Assembly (NCBI RefSeq): GCF_005576615.1
Contig: NZ_CP040331.1
Location: 186,001 to 250,000 of the forward strand
Length of the DNA stretch: 64,000 nt
Direction: 5' to 3'
Source: Natrinema versiforme
GTDB lineage: Archaea > Halobacteriota > Halobacteria > Halobacteriales > Natrialbaceae
Of this stretch, positions 26,170-34,964 are shown piece by piece; within the stretch, counting starts at the first letter, position 1, and each line of letters opens with the position of its first letter. The notes under the pieces are model-generated. The model did no database searches and was not told the origin of the DNA. It worked only from the letters and a program-made list of their open reading frames with translations. A program made the position numbers and the translations under genes.

Positions 26170-28116
26170 TTAGATCTCGGTCACACGGTGATACTGCTCG
26201 TCAACCGCCTGCGCATCCTCAGGGAGAAGTGCGACGACGAGGAACTCGGCATACTCCTCGAAGTAGTCAACAAGTGCGGCGATACGGTTGGAATCGATGG
26301 CTTCCAGCGAATCGAGCAGCATGAACGGCACTTCATCATACACCTCGTGCACAAGATATCCCGCGAGAGCGAAGACGAGACCGGTCACCTCGCGCTCGGA
26401 TTCGCTGAGATGATCGACGGTGTCCTCGTAGGCAGTGCCGTCCGCTGTCGTCCGGACCACATGGAGGTCGAACTCGGTCTTTGGGATGCTCCGTCGCCCG
26501 TCGCGAACAGTCGTTTCCTGGCGTTCGATCCAGATCCGTTCGAGGTTATCATAATCGAGCCGTTGAATGAGGTTTTCCATATGGTCATTGAACGCCTCGA
26601 CCGCGTCGGCCTCAATGTCGTTGATCCGGTTGCGAAGGTCCGTAAGTCGGTCGGCAACCGACTTACGCTCCTCTTCGATCTCCGGGATTTCAGTGACGTC
26701 AGCTTCGATGTCGTCAATTTTCGCGCCTATCGTCTCGAGATCAGATTCAAGTTCCTCGATGGTGAGTGCTAATTCGTTCTCGCGTTTGTTGAGTTCAAGG
26801 ACGCGGTCGTCATCCCGTTCAGGTTTGGCTTCCTCGAGTTCACGTTCGAGTTCGCCGACCCGTTCGCGCAACGTCTCGCGCCGGTCGCGCAACTCCTCAA
26901 TTCGCTGGGTCTGTTGCTCAATCCGATCGTCGATCTGCTGGAGTTGTTGGTCGATTTGCTCACGGCGCTGCTGTTTTTTTTCCGTTTCACGCTTTCGCTC
27001 ACGGAGATCGTTCAGTTCGTCTGAGATATCCTTTCGCTCGGACATCTTCTCTTGGCGAAACTCCTGCAGGTCCTCAAGCGTGTCCTCGATTTCGCTCCGG
27101 TCAACGGTCGACCCACACGTCCAACAGACAAGGTCCTGCTCGGTCATCAGCCGATCGGTTAGGTCAGTGTCCTCGTCGGACGGTACCACTACTTCGCGAA
27201 GCTCGGAGTCCGCATTGTCGATGATCTCTTCGTTAAACTGGATGATGTTCTGAAGCCGATCGAGCAGGGAACCGAGCGCCCGTCGACGCTCCTGTAGTTC
27301 GCCGATGCGCTGTCCGAGTTCGTTGATCTCTTCAACCGATGTCGGGAGTTCCGAGCGTTCCTCTCGAAGATCAGATCGTTCGTTCTGGAGTGCCTCACGC
27401 TGGGTCTTCTTGTTGTCGAGTTTCCGGTCGATCTCATCGAGTTCTGCCTGTGTATCGTTTAACTCTGTGAGTGTCTCCTGATATGCTTCGCGCTGGGCCT
27501 GCATCTCATCGACTCCTGACTCCGCAGCTTCGAGTTCCTCGCGGAGATTTTCAAGATCCGCCCGTTTGTCCGTCAGTTCGTCGGCAATAGAGACCCGCTC
27601 GGACTGCAGCTCCGGGAGTCGCTCCTTGCTGGTGCGAAGTTCGGCGAGCTGATTGTCGAGTTCGTCCTTCCGCCGTTCGGCCTCGGAGATCTCCCGTTCG
27701 ATCTCATCGGTATCAACGGGGCGCATGATGACATCATGAAGGTCATCACCCCGAGTGACGGTTCGACGCGCTTCGTTCGATTCAAGGAGAAATGCAAAGA
27801 GGTCAGCGAGCGTCGAGTCCTCGAGATACGGATCGTCGCTCATGGTCGTCGTGTTGCCGCTGCGTTCGAGGGTTCGGGTATACGTTACCCCTTGAATCGT
27901 GAGTTCAACGGAACCCTGGTCGGCGTCGCCTTTGAGCGCGACATCATTGCTACCAAGAGCAGCCATGATAGCGCGCAGTAGCGACGTACGGTTCGTTGCG
28001 TTTCGTCCTTGTAGAACGTTCACGCTGGGAACGAACTCAACCGACGTTTCTTCGATACCGCCGATCCGCTCTACGGAGAGAGCGGCCCTGGCGTCAGCCG
28101 ACGTCTTTGGTTTCAT
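26170..28116 (-). CDS. Archaea-specific SMC-related (Rad50-like) coiled-coil ATPase
   Basis: A 648-residue protein with an N-terminal ATPase half and a modified P-loop VNVLQGRNATNRTSLLRAIM. A long left-handed coiled coil covers about residues 150-330 and 370-510. Between its arms is a hinge with LVCWTCGSTVDRSEIE, a CxxC zinc-hook-like motif. The C-terminal half has the signature-type HLSESEREVTGLVFALAG and Walker B VPFMLLDSLEAID. The start at 28116 (MKPKTSADARAALSVERI) fits the family. It follows rdfA closely; this pair is a known haloarchaeal arrangement. Role in chromosome or cell-shape biology is inferred from the partner. Confidence 0.88.
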   Translation of the reverse strand: MKPKTSADARAALSVERIGGIEETSVEFVPSVNVLQGRNATNRTSLLRAIMAALGSNDVALKGDADQGSVELTIQGVTYTRTLERSGNTTTMSDDPYLEDSTLADLFAFLLESNEARRTVTRGDDLHDVIMRPVDTDEIEREISEAERRKDELDNQLAELRTSKERLPELQSERVSIADELTDKRADLENLREELEAAESGVDEMQAQREAYQETLTELNDTQAELDEIDRKLDNKKTQREALQNERSDLREERSELPTSVEEINELGQRIGELQERRRALGSLLDRLQNIIQFNEEIIDNADSELREVVVPSDEDTDLTDRLMTEQDLVCWTCGSTVDRSEIEDTLEDLQEFRQEKMSERKDISDELNDLRERKRETEKKQQRREQIDQQLQQIDDRIEQQTQRIEELRDRRETLRERVGELERELEEAKPERDDDRVLELNKRENELALTIEELESDLETIGAKIDDIEADVTEIPEIEEERKSVADRLTDLRNRINDIEADAVEAFNDHMENLIQRLDYDNLERIWIERQETTVRDGRRSIPKTEFDLHVVRTTADGTAYEDTVDHLSESEREVTGLVFALAGYLVHEVYDEVPFMLLDSLEAIDSNRIAALVDYFEEYAEFLVVALLPEDAQAVDEQYHRVTEI

Positions 28117-28180
28117 GGTGTCTCCTATCGAGTACACAGCCAAAACTCTAACCCTATTATTAGCTGACCTAGGGAAGAAA

Positions 28181-28795
28181 CTACATCTGACAGTCGCATC
28201 CACCAGCCTCGAGGAGATCGGTAACATCGTGAAGCGTTCCGCAGTGTTCACAGGAGATACGGAAGTTGATCAGGACTTCGAACTCATCGATATCGAGTTT
28301 GCCGCCGTCGCGGAGGCGGGCCACCGAATCGTCGACTACAGACTCGGCGCGGTGCTGGATCGAGTGAATTCGATCTCGTTCCTTCTCAGTGGTGAGTACG
28401 TTGCGTTCCTTTTCGACATCGAGACAGTTCCTGAAGTGCCGGTACATCGTCTGATGGGAAACGAATTGGTTCTGGAGGCGGTCGACATCGATACCATTTC
28501 TTTCGAGGGTCGACTGTGCTTCGAGTCGAACGGCCTCTAACCTATCCTCATCAGTGAGCAACTCATAGAGGTTCTCGACACGCCCCTCTACCAATTCGAT
28601 ATTTGCGTCGCGCATCTCGGCGCGGAGGAGACGCTGATTGAACCGGTCGGCCAGCGTCCGGACACTTTCTTCCTCACTGTGCGCGCCAGTCCAGCGTGCA
28701 ACTAACTCCTCGTAGAGACTATCGAGTTCGTATGCGTCGGCGAGAGTGCCGATTTTGCACGTACACGTCGATTCGGGTTGATTGTGTTGGGTCAT
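28181..28795 (-). CDS. rdfA: RdfA family protein (rod-determining factor homologue)
   Basis: A 204-residue cytoplasmic protein resembling RdfA of Haloferax. The N-terminal part has the Cys motif STCTCKIGTLADAYEL and the C-terminal part a second one, RISCEHCGTLHDVTDLLEAG. Together they may bind zinc. The middle is helical (VARWTGAHSEEESVRTLADR, FNQRLLRAEMRDANIELVEG). In Haloferax volcanii RdfA is required for rod cells. It heads the leftward group RdfA, SMC-related protein, amidohydrolase. Paralogues are common in haloarchaea, so this copy need not control shape. Confidence 0.8.
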   Translation of the reverse strand: MTQHNQPESTCTCKIGTLADAYELDSLYEELVARWTGAHSEEESVRTLADRFNQRLLRAEMRDANIELVEGRVENLYELLTDEDRLEAVRLEAQSTLERNGIDVDRLQNQFVSHQTMYRHFRNCLDVEKERNVLTTEKERDRIHSIQHRAESVVDDSVARLRDGGKLDIDEFEVLINFRISCEHCGTLHDVTDLLEAGGCDCQM

Positions 28796-29050
28796 TGCCT
28801 ATGTGTTACAGACTGCTTTTGTAACTTTTGCTTTTTCTTTGCGGCTATTCGGGGACAAGATTTGGATTTAATCACCGGTACGGCTCGGATCAGAGCAGAT
28901 TATCGCTAATCGAGGCACTATTGTTCTGATAGTTCCATCCTGTAAAGATGTTGGCAAATCATTTAAGATGGGCATTATCCAATTCGAGGGGAACTGACGA
29001 TGAGCGGTCACGGGAGATCACTGCCAAGACTGAAGTGCATATCAGAGAAA

Positions 29051-29059
29051 GGTTTATCA
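29051..29059 (+). promoter_or_regulatory. Probable TATA box of the BenE-type transporter operon
   Basis: GGTTTATCA about 35 bp before the ATG at 29088, giving an expected leader of only a few nucleotides. Confidence 0.4.
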
Positions 29060-29087
29060 CAATTGATTCAGAACTACACCACGGATT

Positions 29088-30377
29088 ATGTCGAGACGAT
29101 CGTTAGCAGACACCATAGAAAGTGGTCCAGGATTCCGAGAGAGCATCGCTGACTTCGGAAAATATCTCGACTTGAGCAAGGCTGGAGCGGGATTAACCGC
29201 GGCAATCTTCGGTTGCACCGGTCCAGCGCTAATCATTCTCAACGCTGCAAACGAGGGCGGGCTGTCGAATTCCCAGGCCGTATCGTGGCTCTTCAGCATT
29301 TATGTCTTGGGTGGGTTAATGACGCTCGGAATGGCGCTATACTACAAACAGCCGATCATGGGAGCATATACCATTCCCGGCGCGGTGATGGTCGGTGTCG
29401 TACTGGCCGATTTCAATCTCGCGGAGGCAGCCGGTGCCTATTTCGTATCCGGGGTACTCGTATTCTTGATCGGGATATCGGGATCGTTCCGAAAAGTCGT
29501 CGAGTTCCTTCCCCAACCGATCATCATGGGGATGATCGCTGGTGTCCTCATCGAGTTCACCATCGGCATTATAACCGCCGTCTCGGAGGCACCGATCGTT
29601 GCGGGAGCCGGCTTACTTGGATTTTTGCTGTTTTATCGATTCGTTCCACAGATTCCGGGTATCGTCGGCGCAATCGGACTCGGTGCTGGTGCCGCCGTCT
29701 GGGAGGGTGCGACTGCGCTCTCACAGGTGTCCATATCCATGGCCCAGCCGGTACTCGTCACGCCCGTCATCACTTTCGATTCAATCATCACTATCGCGAT
29801 TCCGCTGACGGTGATGGTCATCGGGGCCGAGAACATGCAGGCAATCGGCGTTCTCCAAGCTGAAGATTACGATCCACCGATCAACTCGATGCTGATATTT
29901 AGCGGTCTCGGTGGGATAGTCGCGAGTCTTATGGGCGGACACAACGCGAACATCGCGGGACCGATGACCGCGATCACAAGCAGCGACGAGGCAGGCGACC
30001 AGAAGGATGGGCGATACGTCGCGTCGGTCATCGGCGGCATCCTCTTCAGCGGCTTCGGCTTCATCGCTGCAGCGGCGACCTCAATTGTCAACGCAATCCC
30101 GGGGACATTGATTTCGCTGCTCGCGGGTGTCGCGATGATTGGTGTCCTCATAAGCGCTTTCGAGGAGTCCTGGGCGACATCAGAGAAGTATCGGTACGGG
30201 ACATTCTTCGCGCTCATTATTGGGATGTCGGGAATCTCACTGCTGGAGATCGGCGCACCATTCTGGTCGCTCATCGGCGGCGTCGGTGTTTCGCTCATCC
30301 TTGAGCCGGACGACTGGGAATTCCTCTTTGGTACCGATTCCGAACCAGCTGATCCGAGTCCGACAATCGACGACTGA
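29088..30377 (+). CDS. BenE-type benzoate/aromatic acid transporter
   Basis: A 429-residue permease with 11-12 hydrophobic segments. Typical BenE features are AAIFGCTGPALIILNAANE near the N-terminus, PIMGAYTIPGAVMVGVVLAD and the mid-protein MGGHNANIAGPMTAITSS. It should import a (hetero)aromatic carboxylate with protons, by family knowledge. It opens the rightward run that leads to the ligase and Mo-hydroxylase genes, consistent with uptake of their substrate. Confidence 0.85.
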   Translation: MSRRSLADTIESGPGFRESIADFGKYLDLSKAGAGLTAAIFGCTGPALIILNAANEGGLSNSQAVSWLFSIYVLGGLMTLGMALYYKQPIMGAYTIPGAVMVGVVLADFNLAEAAGAYFVSGVLVFLIGISGSFRKVVEFLPQPIIMGMIAGVLIEFTIGIITAVSEAPIVAGAGLLGFLLFYRFVPQIPGIVGAIGLGAGAAVWEGATALSQVSISMAQPVLVTPVITFDSIITIAIPLTVMVIGAENMQAIGVLQAEDYDPPINSMLIFSGLGGIVASLMGGHNANIAGPMTAITSSDEAGDQKDGRYVASVIGGILFSGFGFIAAAATSIVNAIPGTLISLLAGVAMIGVLISAFEESWATSEKYRYGTFFALIIGMSGISLLEIGAPFWSLIGGVGVSLILEPDDWEFLFGTDSEPADPSPTIDD

Positions 30378-30392
30378 AGGGGACAACCAGTA

Positions 30393-30400
30393 AGTATAAG
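30393..30400 (+). promoter_or_regulatory. Possible internal TATA box before the DUF6282 gene
   Basis: AGTATAAG lies 26 bp before the ATG at 30419, the spacing expected for a leaderless haloarchaeal transcript. The gene could therefore be expressed independently of the transporter upstream. Confidence 0.35.
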
Positions 30401-30418
30401 GGCGCCTACGGACCACTC

Positions 30419-31300
30419 ATGTCTATGACGTCGAGTGACCTCGAGTCCATCGACCACCTTGTAGAGGGTGCAGTTGACACACATATGCACACCGCGCCGG
30501 GAGCATTCCCCCGGCATGATACCGATTTCTCGGCCGCCCGGAAGGCCCAACAGCACGGGATGCGTGCCATCGTCACGAAGAACCACCACTTTGAGACCGC
30601 CTCTCGAGCACAGAACGTTCGGGACGAGCTCGGGTTCGATTTATTGGGCGGGATCACGCTCAACGAGTGGGTCGGTGGATTGAACCCATACGCCGTCGAT
30701 GGCGTTGCGAACTTCGATGCCGACATCATCTGGATGCCAACGATCACCGCTGCGAACCACTTGGAAAACGCCGCAGTTCAGATGTTCGAGGCTGAAGAGG
30801 AAGAAAAAGCCGGGATCACAGTCCTCGACGACGGTGAGTTAACAGACACGACCCTCAACGTTCTCGATCGGATCGCCGAACAGGGGTTCGTCATCGGCCT
30901 CTCCCATCTCAGTCCCGAGGAATCGATCGCACTCGTCGACGAAGCGACCGATCGCGGCGTCGACGAGTTCCTAGTGCAGCATCCCCACGCGAACTTCTTG
31001 GACTACAGTCTCGATCAGATGCGAATGATAACCGATCTCGGAGCGACATTGGAGTTCCACTACATTTGCACCAGCGAGATGATGGGGAACGCCGCGACGG
31101 TAGACGATTATGTCACCGCGGTCGACGCCGTTGGGCCGGAGAACGCCGTAATGGCAACTGACGGCGGCGCAACGGCGAACCCGCCAGCAATGGAGCAGTT
31201 CAAACGGTTCATCCGAGCGATGTTGAGAGCAGGGGTTTCCGAATCGGAGATTGAGACGATGATCAAGGAGAACCCGAAACGTATCTTCGACTTGGACTGA
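30419..31300 (+). CDS. DUF6282 family amidohydrolase-like protein
   Basis: A 293-residue TIM-barrel-like protein. It carries an HxH pair in GAVDTHMHTAPGAFPRHD near the start. Further histidines lie in ITKNHHFET-like VTKNHHFETA, IGLSHLSPEESI and LVQHPHANFLDY, and there is an Asp in MATDGGATANPP, a layout of metal-dependent hydrolases. The C-terminus KENPKRIFDLD is typical of amidohydrolases. It may hydrolyse a lactone or amide in the catabolic route, but no substrate is known. It is followed after 70 bp by the thioesterase gene. Confidence 0.82.
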   Translation: MSMTSSDLESIDHLVEGAVDTHMHTAPGAFPRHDTDFSAARKAQQHGMRAIVTKNHHFETASRAQNVRDELGFDLLGGITLNEWVGGLNPYAVDGVANFDADIIWMPTITAANHLENAAVQMFEAEEEEKAGITVLDDGELTDTTLNVLDRIAEQGFVIGLSHLSPEESIALVDEATDRGVDEFLVQHPHANFLDYSLDQMRMITDLGATLEFHYICTSEMMGNAATVDDYVTAVDAVGPENAVMATDGGATANPPAMEQFKRFIRAMLRAGVSESEIETMIKENPKRIFDLD

Positions 31301-31370
31301 TCTCTTCAGCTGCCGAAGACAGACGGATCGATATCTATTTGGCACTAGGAAAAGAGATTTTCCTTGCTAC

Positions 31371-31784
31371 ATGTCCGAGAAAGTGGACCAAGAGATGGAG
31401 GACTACTTCGAAACAATGCCGTTTCTCGAACTGATCGGCATCGAGGAAGCCATCGTTGAGAACGGTACCGCTGAATTCCGTGTCCCCTACGACGAGAGTA
31501 TCACGAATCACACCGTCGTTCACGGCGGTGTGATGGCGACGCTGGTCGACGCTGCTGTCGCCGGTGCTATCCATAGCGACGCTGAGGCGACCCTCGAAGA
31601 GATGGAACCACTCACTATCGATATGGACGTCAATTATCATGCGCCAGTTACGGACGGTGAGCTTGTCGCACGCGCCAACCTGATCCAGCGCGGCGGTACC
31701 ATCGCTGTCGGCGAAGCCGAGGTATTCAATGACGACGATCTCGTCGTCTCGGGGAAGGCAACATACTTCCAGAAGTGGGAGTAG
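31371..31784 (+). CDS. PaaI-type hotdog thioesterase
   Basis: A 137-residue hotdog-fold acyl-CoA thioesterase. The family motif is TNHTVVHGGVMATLVDAAVA, with the catalytic acidic residue expected in the following helix, and TIDMDVNYHAPVTDGELVAR. Homotetrameric cytoplasmic enzymes of this type hydrolyse aryl- or ring-cleavage CoA thioesters. In bacterial furoate clusters a hydrolase releasing 2-oxoglutarate from its CoA ester holds the comparable position (inference by context only). Confidence 0.88.
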   Translation: MSEKVDQEMEDYFETMPFLELIGIEEAIVENGTAEFRVPYDESITNHTVVHGGVMATLVDAAVAGAIHSDAEATLEEMEPLTIDMDVNYHAPVTDGELVARANLIQRGGTIAVGEAEVFNDDDLVVSGKATYFQKWE

Positions 31785-31848
31785 AACGGTACTGCAGTAA
31801 CATCAGTCCAAACACTTTTACTACGACTCCACCATTTTACGACTGCCG

Positions 31849-33429
31849 ATGAATATGGGACTGGTTCTCAATCGGGCGGTGGATCGGACGCCGGATACCG
31901 TCGGGATCGTCGATCCGATCGCTGACGTTCAGTACACGTATCAAACGCTATACGACCGGAGCATTGCGGTCGCAGCGGTTCTCAAATCCCGCGGAATCGG
32001 CGAAGGAGACCGCGTTGCCACGGCCATGCGGAACCGAGTCGAGTTAGTAACACTGTACTGTGCGACGCAGTTGCTCGGTGCCGTTTTTGTTCCGTACAAC
32101 TTCCGGGTTTCGGCGGAAGAGTTGACACACCTCGTCGAGAATTCGACGCCCGACATTCTCTTTTTCTCGAGCGAAGTGGCCGACGCTGTCGCCGACGGTG
32201 AATGGAACACTAATCCGTCGCTTGTGTCGATCGATGCTGATTCAGAAAGTTCGGAGCGGTACGAAGCATTTCTCGAGGCCAGTGGTCCGGACTCATTCGA
32301 GCCGACGTTTGTCGACCCCGACAAGACGAGCGTCATCCTCCATACTGGCGGGACGAGCGGCAAACCAAAGGGAGTTCCGCGAACTCACCGAAACACGTAT
32401 GCAGCGGCCACAGCCCACGCGCTCCAGAACTCGTGGTCGCAGGGCGAGTCGACGCTCGGGCTTATGTCACTGTCGCATACTATGGGCATTCACGCGCTCG
32501 CGTCGATCCTTGTTCTGGGCGGAAAGTGGGTTGCCCAGCGGGAGTTCTCGGCCACCGACACGGTCGATCTCATTGAGTCGGAGGAAATTACGAGCCTCTA
32601 TCTCGTCCCGACGGTATACCACGACCTCCTGCGTTCGGATGCCGCTAACCAGGCCGATCTCTCGTCCGTTCAGCACGTCGCCTATGCTGGGTCGAACATG
32701 AATCCGTCCATCGTTCGCGAGATTGAATCACAGTTCAACCCCCAGACGTTCGTTAATCACTACGGCAGCACCGAAGTGTACACACACGCAGTCTGCAGTT
32801 GGGTCAGTGAAAAACCCAACTGCGTCGGCCGTGCCGGAATCAACACTGCCGTGCGCGTCGTTGAACCAAGCGACTTTGGCCAACTGGATCCGAATGATAC
32901 CGTCGATCGGAACGATCTGGGAGAAATAATCGTCGACACGTCGTCGCCCGAGGCATTCGATGGGTATCTTTCCGAGACGACCGACGATCGGTCACTAACC
33001 GATGGCTGGTTTTTCACGGGCGATCTCGGCTATCGGGACGAAGACGGCGACCTCTACTTCGTTGGACGCGTCGACGACATGATTATCAGCGGTGGTGAGA
33101 ACATCTATCCCGTTGAGGTCGAGTCAGTCCTCGAGCGACATGACCTTGTCACCGAAGCGGCGGTCGTAGGGAGACCGAGTGAGCGATGGAACCAGACTGT
33201 CGCTGCGTTCGTGACGCTAGCGGCGGATCCGTCTGGCACCGACTTCGAAACCGCTGCAACCACTCTCGACGACCACTGTCGCGAGAGCGAGGAGCTGGCG
33301 GACTTCAAGCGGCCACGACGATACTGCTTCATCGACGAATTTACAAAGAGCAACGTCGGAAAGATATTACGGAAGGAGTTACAGAAGCGAGATCTAAACA
33401 TCGATGTACACGGCGAAATCGACGTGTAG
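31849..33429 (+). CDS. Acyl-CoA ligase (class I adenylate-forming), copy 1
   Basis: A 526-residue ANL-superfamily enzyme that activates a carboxylic acid as acyl-AMP and then acyl-CoA. The P-loop-like A3 motif is SVILHTGGTSGKPKGVPRTH. The adenine-binding motif A5 is VNHYGSTEVYT. A7/A8 follow as WFFTGDLGYRDEDG and FVGRVDDMIISGGENIYPVE, and the catalytic Lys is in TKSNVGKILRKEL. It is 24 bp upstream of the FAD subunit of the Mo hydroxylase, so its CoA ester is probably the hydroxylase substrate (inference). It is a close paralogue of the ligase at 37537. Confidence 0.9.
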   Translation: MNMGLVLNRAVDRTPDTVGIVDPIADVQYTYQTLYDRSIAVAAVLKSRGIGEGDRVATAMRNRVELVTLYCATQLLGAVFVPYNFRVSAEELTHLVENSTPDILFFSSEVADAVADGEWNTNPSLVSIDADSESSERYEAFLEASGPDSFEPTFVDPDKTSVILHTGGTSGKPKGVPRTHRNTYAAATAHALQNSWSQGESTLGLMSLSHTMGIHALASILVLGGKWVAQREFSATDTVDLIESEEITSLYLVPTVYHDLLRSDAANQADLSSVQHVAYAGSNMNPSIVREIESQFNPQTFVNHYGSTEVYTHAVCSWVSEKPNCVGRAGINTAVRVVEPSDFGQLDPNDTVDRNDLGEIIVDTSSPEAFDGYLSETTDDRSLTDGWFFTGDLGYRDEDGDLYFVGRVDDMIISGGENIYPVEVESVLERHDLVTEAAVVGRPSERWNQTVAAFVTLAADPSGTDFETAATTLDDHCRESEELADFKRPRRYCFIDEFTKSNVGKILRKELQKRDLNIDVHGEIDV

Positions 33430-33453
33430 CCCGCAAACGAGAGTTACAGAGAT

Positions 33454-34338
33454 ATGTATCCAAGCAAGTTCGAACACGTACCTGTTCAGAGTATCGACGA
33501 CGCTATCACAGCGCTCAAGGAGTACGACGACGCGGAACTGATCGCTGGGGGACAGAGCCTTGTTCCCCTCCAAAAGACCCGGTTTGCATCTCCGGACCAC
33601 CTGATCGACATCGGGAATATCGACGAACTTCAGTACGTCGAAGCGGAGGACGACGCAGTTCGTGTTGGAGCACTGGCAACGCACACGGAGATCCAGCAGG
33701 CACCGCCGATCAGGGACCACGTGCACTTGTTCAGCGAGTGCATCAGCCAGATTGCCGACTGGCCAGTCCGTAATCAGGGAACGTTCGGCGGAACGATAGC
33801 CGAAGCAGACCCCTCCGGGGATTATTTGCCAGTTATGCAGGTTCTCAACCCTGACATCGAGCTCGCTGGTCCAGAGGGGGAACGTATGGTCCCCTTCGAC
33901 GAGTTTTATATCGGAATGTTCACCGTCGACATGGCTGAGACAGAACTCGTGATCGGTGCACGGATCCCAAAGATCGAAACCGCCGTACCTGATGCTGCTG
34001 CAGTCGGAAGCACCTACAAAAAGCACGCAGAACGGTCCGGGGACTACGCACTCGTTGGTATCGCCGCGATTGTCGCCATTGACGCCGACGGGATGGTGGC
34101 CGACGCGAAACTCAGCGTCGGAGCGGTCGGCCCGCTGACCCGGGCAACGGAGGCGGAAGCGGCCGTCGAAGGGACCGAACTTGACGAGAACGCGCTCAAC
34201 GAGGCCGCGGCTGCCGTCCGCGAGGCAGTCCTCCCCGATGAGGAGGGGCCAGAGGGAGAGTACAAGGAAGCTATGGCCGGAGAGTTCGCCGAACGAGCGC
34301 TTCAGACAGCCTACGAACGCGCAACAGAGAACCTATGA
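33454..34338 (+). CDS. Molybdenum hydroxylase FAD subunit (CoxM/XdhB-type)
   Basis: A 294-residue FAD-binding subunit. The two flavin loops are ELIAGGQSLVPLQKTRF and NQGTFGGTIAEADPSGDYLP, both classical for the CO-dehydrogenase medium-subunit family. The C-terminal domain begins near residue 180. The [4Fe-4S] insertion of 4-hydroxybenzoyl-CoA reductase is absent. The stop overlaps the start of the iron-sulfur subunit (ATGA), so the three subunits are cotranslated. Confidence 0.92.
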   Translation: MYPSKFEHVPVQSIDDAITALKEYDDAELIAGGQSLVPLQKTRFASPDHLIDIGNIDELQYVEAEDDAVRVGALATHTEIQQAPPIRDHVHLFSECISQIADWPVRNQGTFGGTIAEADPSGDYLPVMQVLNPDIELAGPEGERMVPFDEFYIGMFTVDMAETELVIGARIPKIETAVPDAAAVGSTYKKHAERSGDYALVGIAAIVAIDADGMVADAKLSVGAVGPLTRATEAEAAVEGTELDENALNEAAAAVREAVLPDEEGPEGEYKEAMAGEFAERALQTAYERATENL

Positions 34339-34964
34339 CAGAAACTAACACTAACACCGAATCGACGACGGTCAGCGTGACTGTTAACGGCGAAGAGTAC
34401 ACGAAAGAAACGGAAGACCGGACGCTACTGGTCCACTTCCTTCGCGAAGAATTGGGCCTGACCGGCACGCATCAGGGCTGTGTCGTCGGAAAGTGTGGCG
34501 CATGTACGGTCCTCCACGAGGGGACCCCCAAGAAGTCCTGTATGCTCTACGCCGCACAGGTCGACGGTGACGAGATAACGACTGTCGAAGGGCTTGCCGA
34601 CGTGGCTGAGTCTGAGGGCGTCGACCTCGAGACGCGAGATGGAACGACGCTGCATCCGCTGCAGATGGGATTCAAGCAGAACCACGGTCTCCAGTGTGGC
34701 TTCTGCACGCCGGGCTTCCTAATGACTTCGTATGCGCTCCTCCAGGAGAACGAGAACCCGACCAGAGAGGATATCAAGTCGGCCATCTCTGGGAACATCT
34801 GTCGCTGTACGGGATATAATTCGATCGTCGACAGCGTCGAATGGGCGTCGAAGGTGCTGCAAGAAGGAGAGCCTACGGCGATGCCGGACGGCGGTCCCGA
34901 AACGGGCTGTGGCTGCGGCTGTACATGTGTTGACGACGAGTCCGTGAGAGGTGATCAACCATGA
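34335..34964 (+). CDS. Molybdenum hydroxylase [2Fe-2S] subunit with Cys-rich tail
   Basis: A 209-residue small subunit carrying two [2Fe-2S] clusters. The plant-ferredoxin-type cluster is in HQGCVVGKCGACTVLHEG plus the later Cys in KKSCMLYAA. The helical-domain cluster is in LQCGFCTPGFLMTSYALL and SGNICRCTGYNSIV. After the usual end there is an extra tail containing ETGCGCGCTCVDDE, five more cysteines not needed for the known clusters. Start and stop overlap both neighbouring subunit genes by 4 bp. Confidence 0.93.
   Translation: MTETNTNTESTTVSVTVNGEEYTKETEDRTLLVHFLREELGLTGTHQGCVVGKCGACTVLHEGTPKKSCMLYAAQVDGDEITTVEGLADVAESEGVDLETRDGTTLHPLQMGFKQNHGLQCGFCTPGFLMTSYALLQENENPTREDIKSAISGNICRCTGYNSIVDSVEWASKVLQEGEPTAMPDGGPETGCGCGCTCVDDESVRGDQP

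Noticed and set aside
33454-34338. Call of the Mo enzyme as 4-hydroxybenzoyl-CoA reductase
   Set aside because: The FAD subunit lacks the extra Cys-rich [4Fe-4S] insertion of that enzyme.
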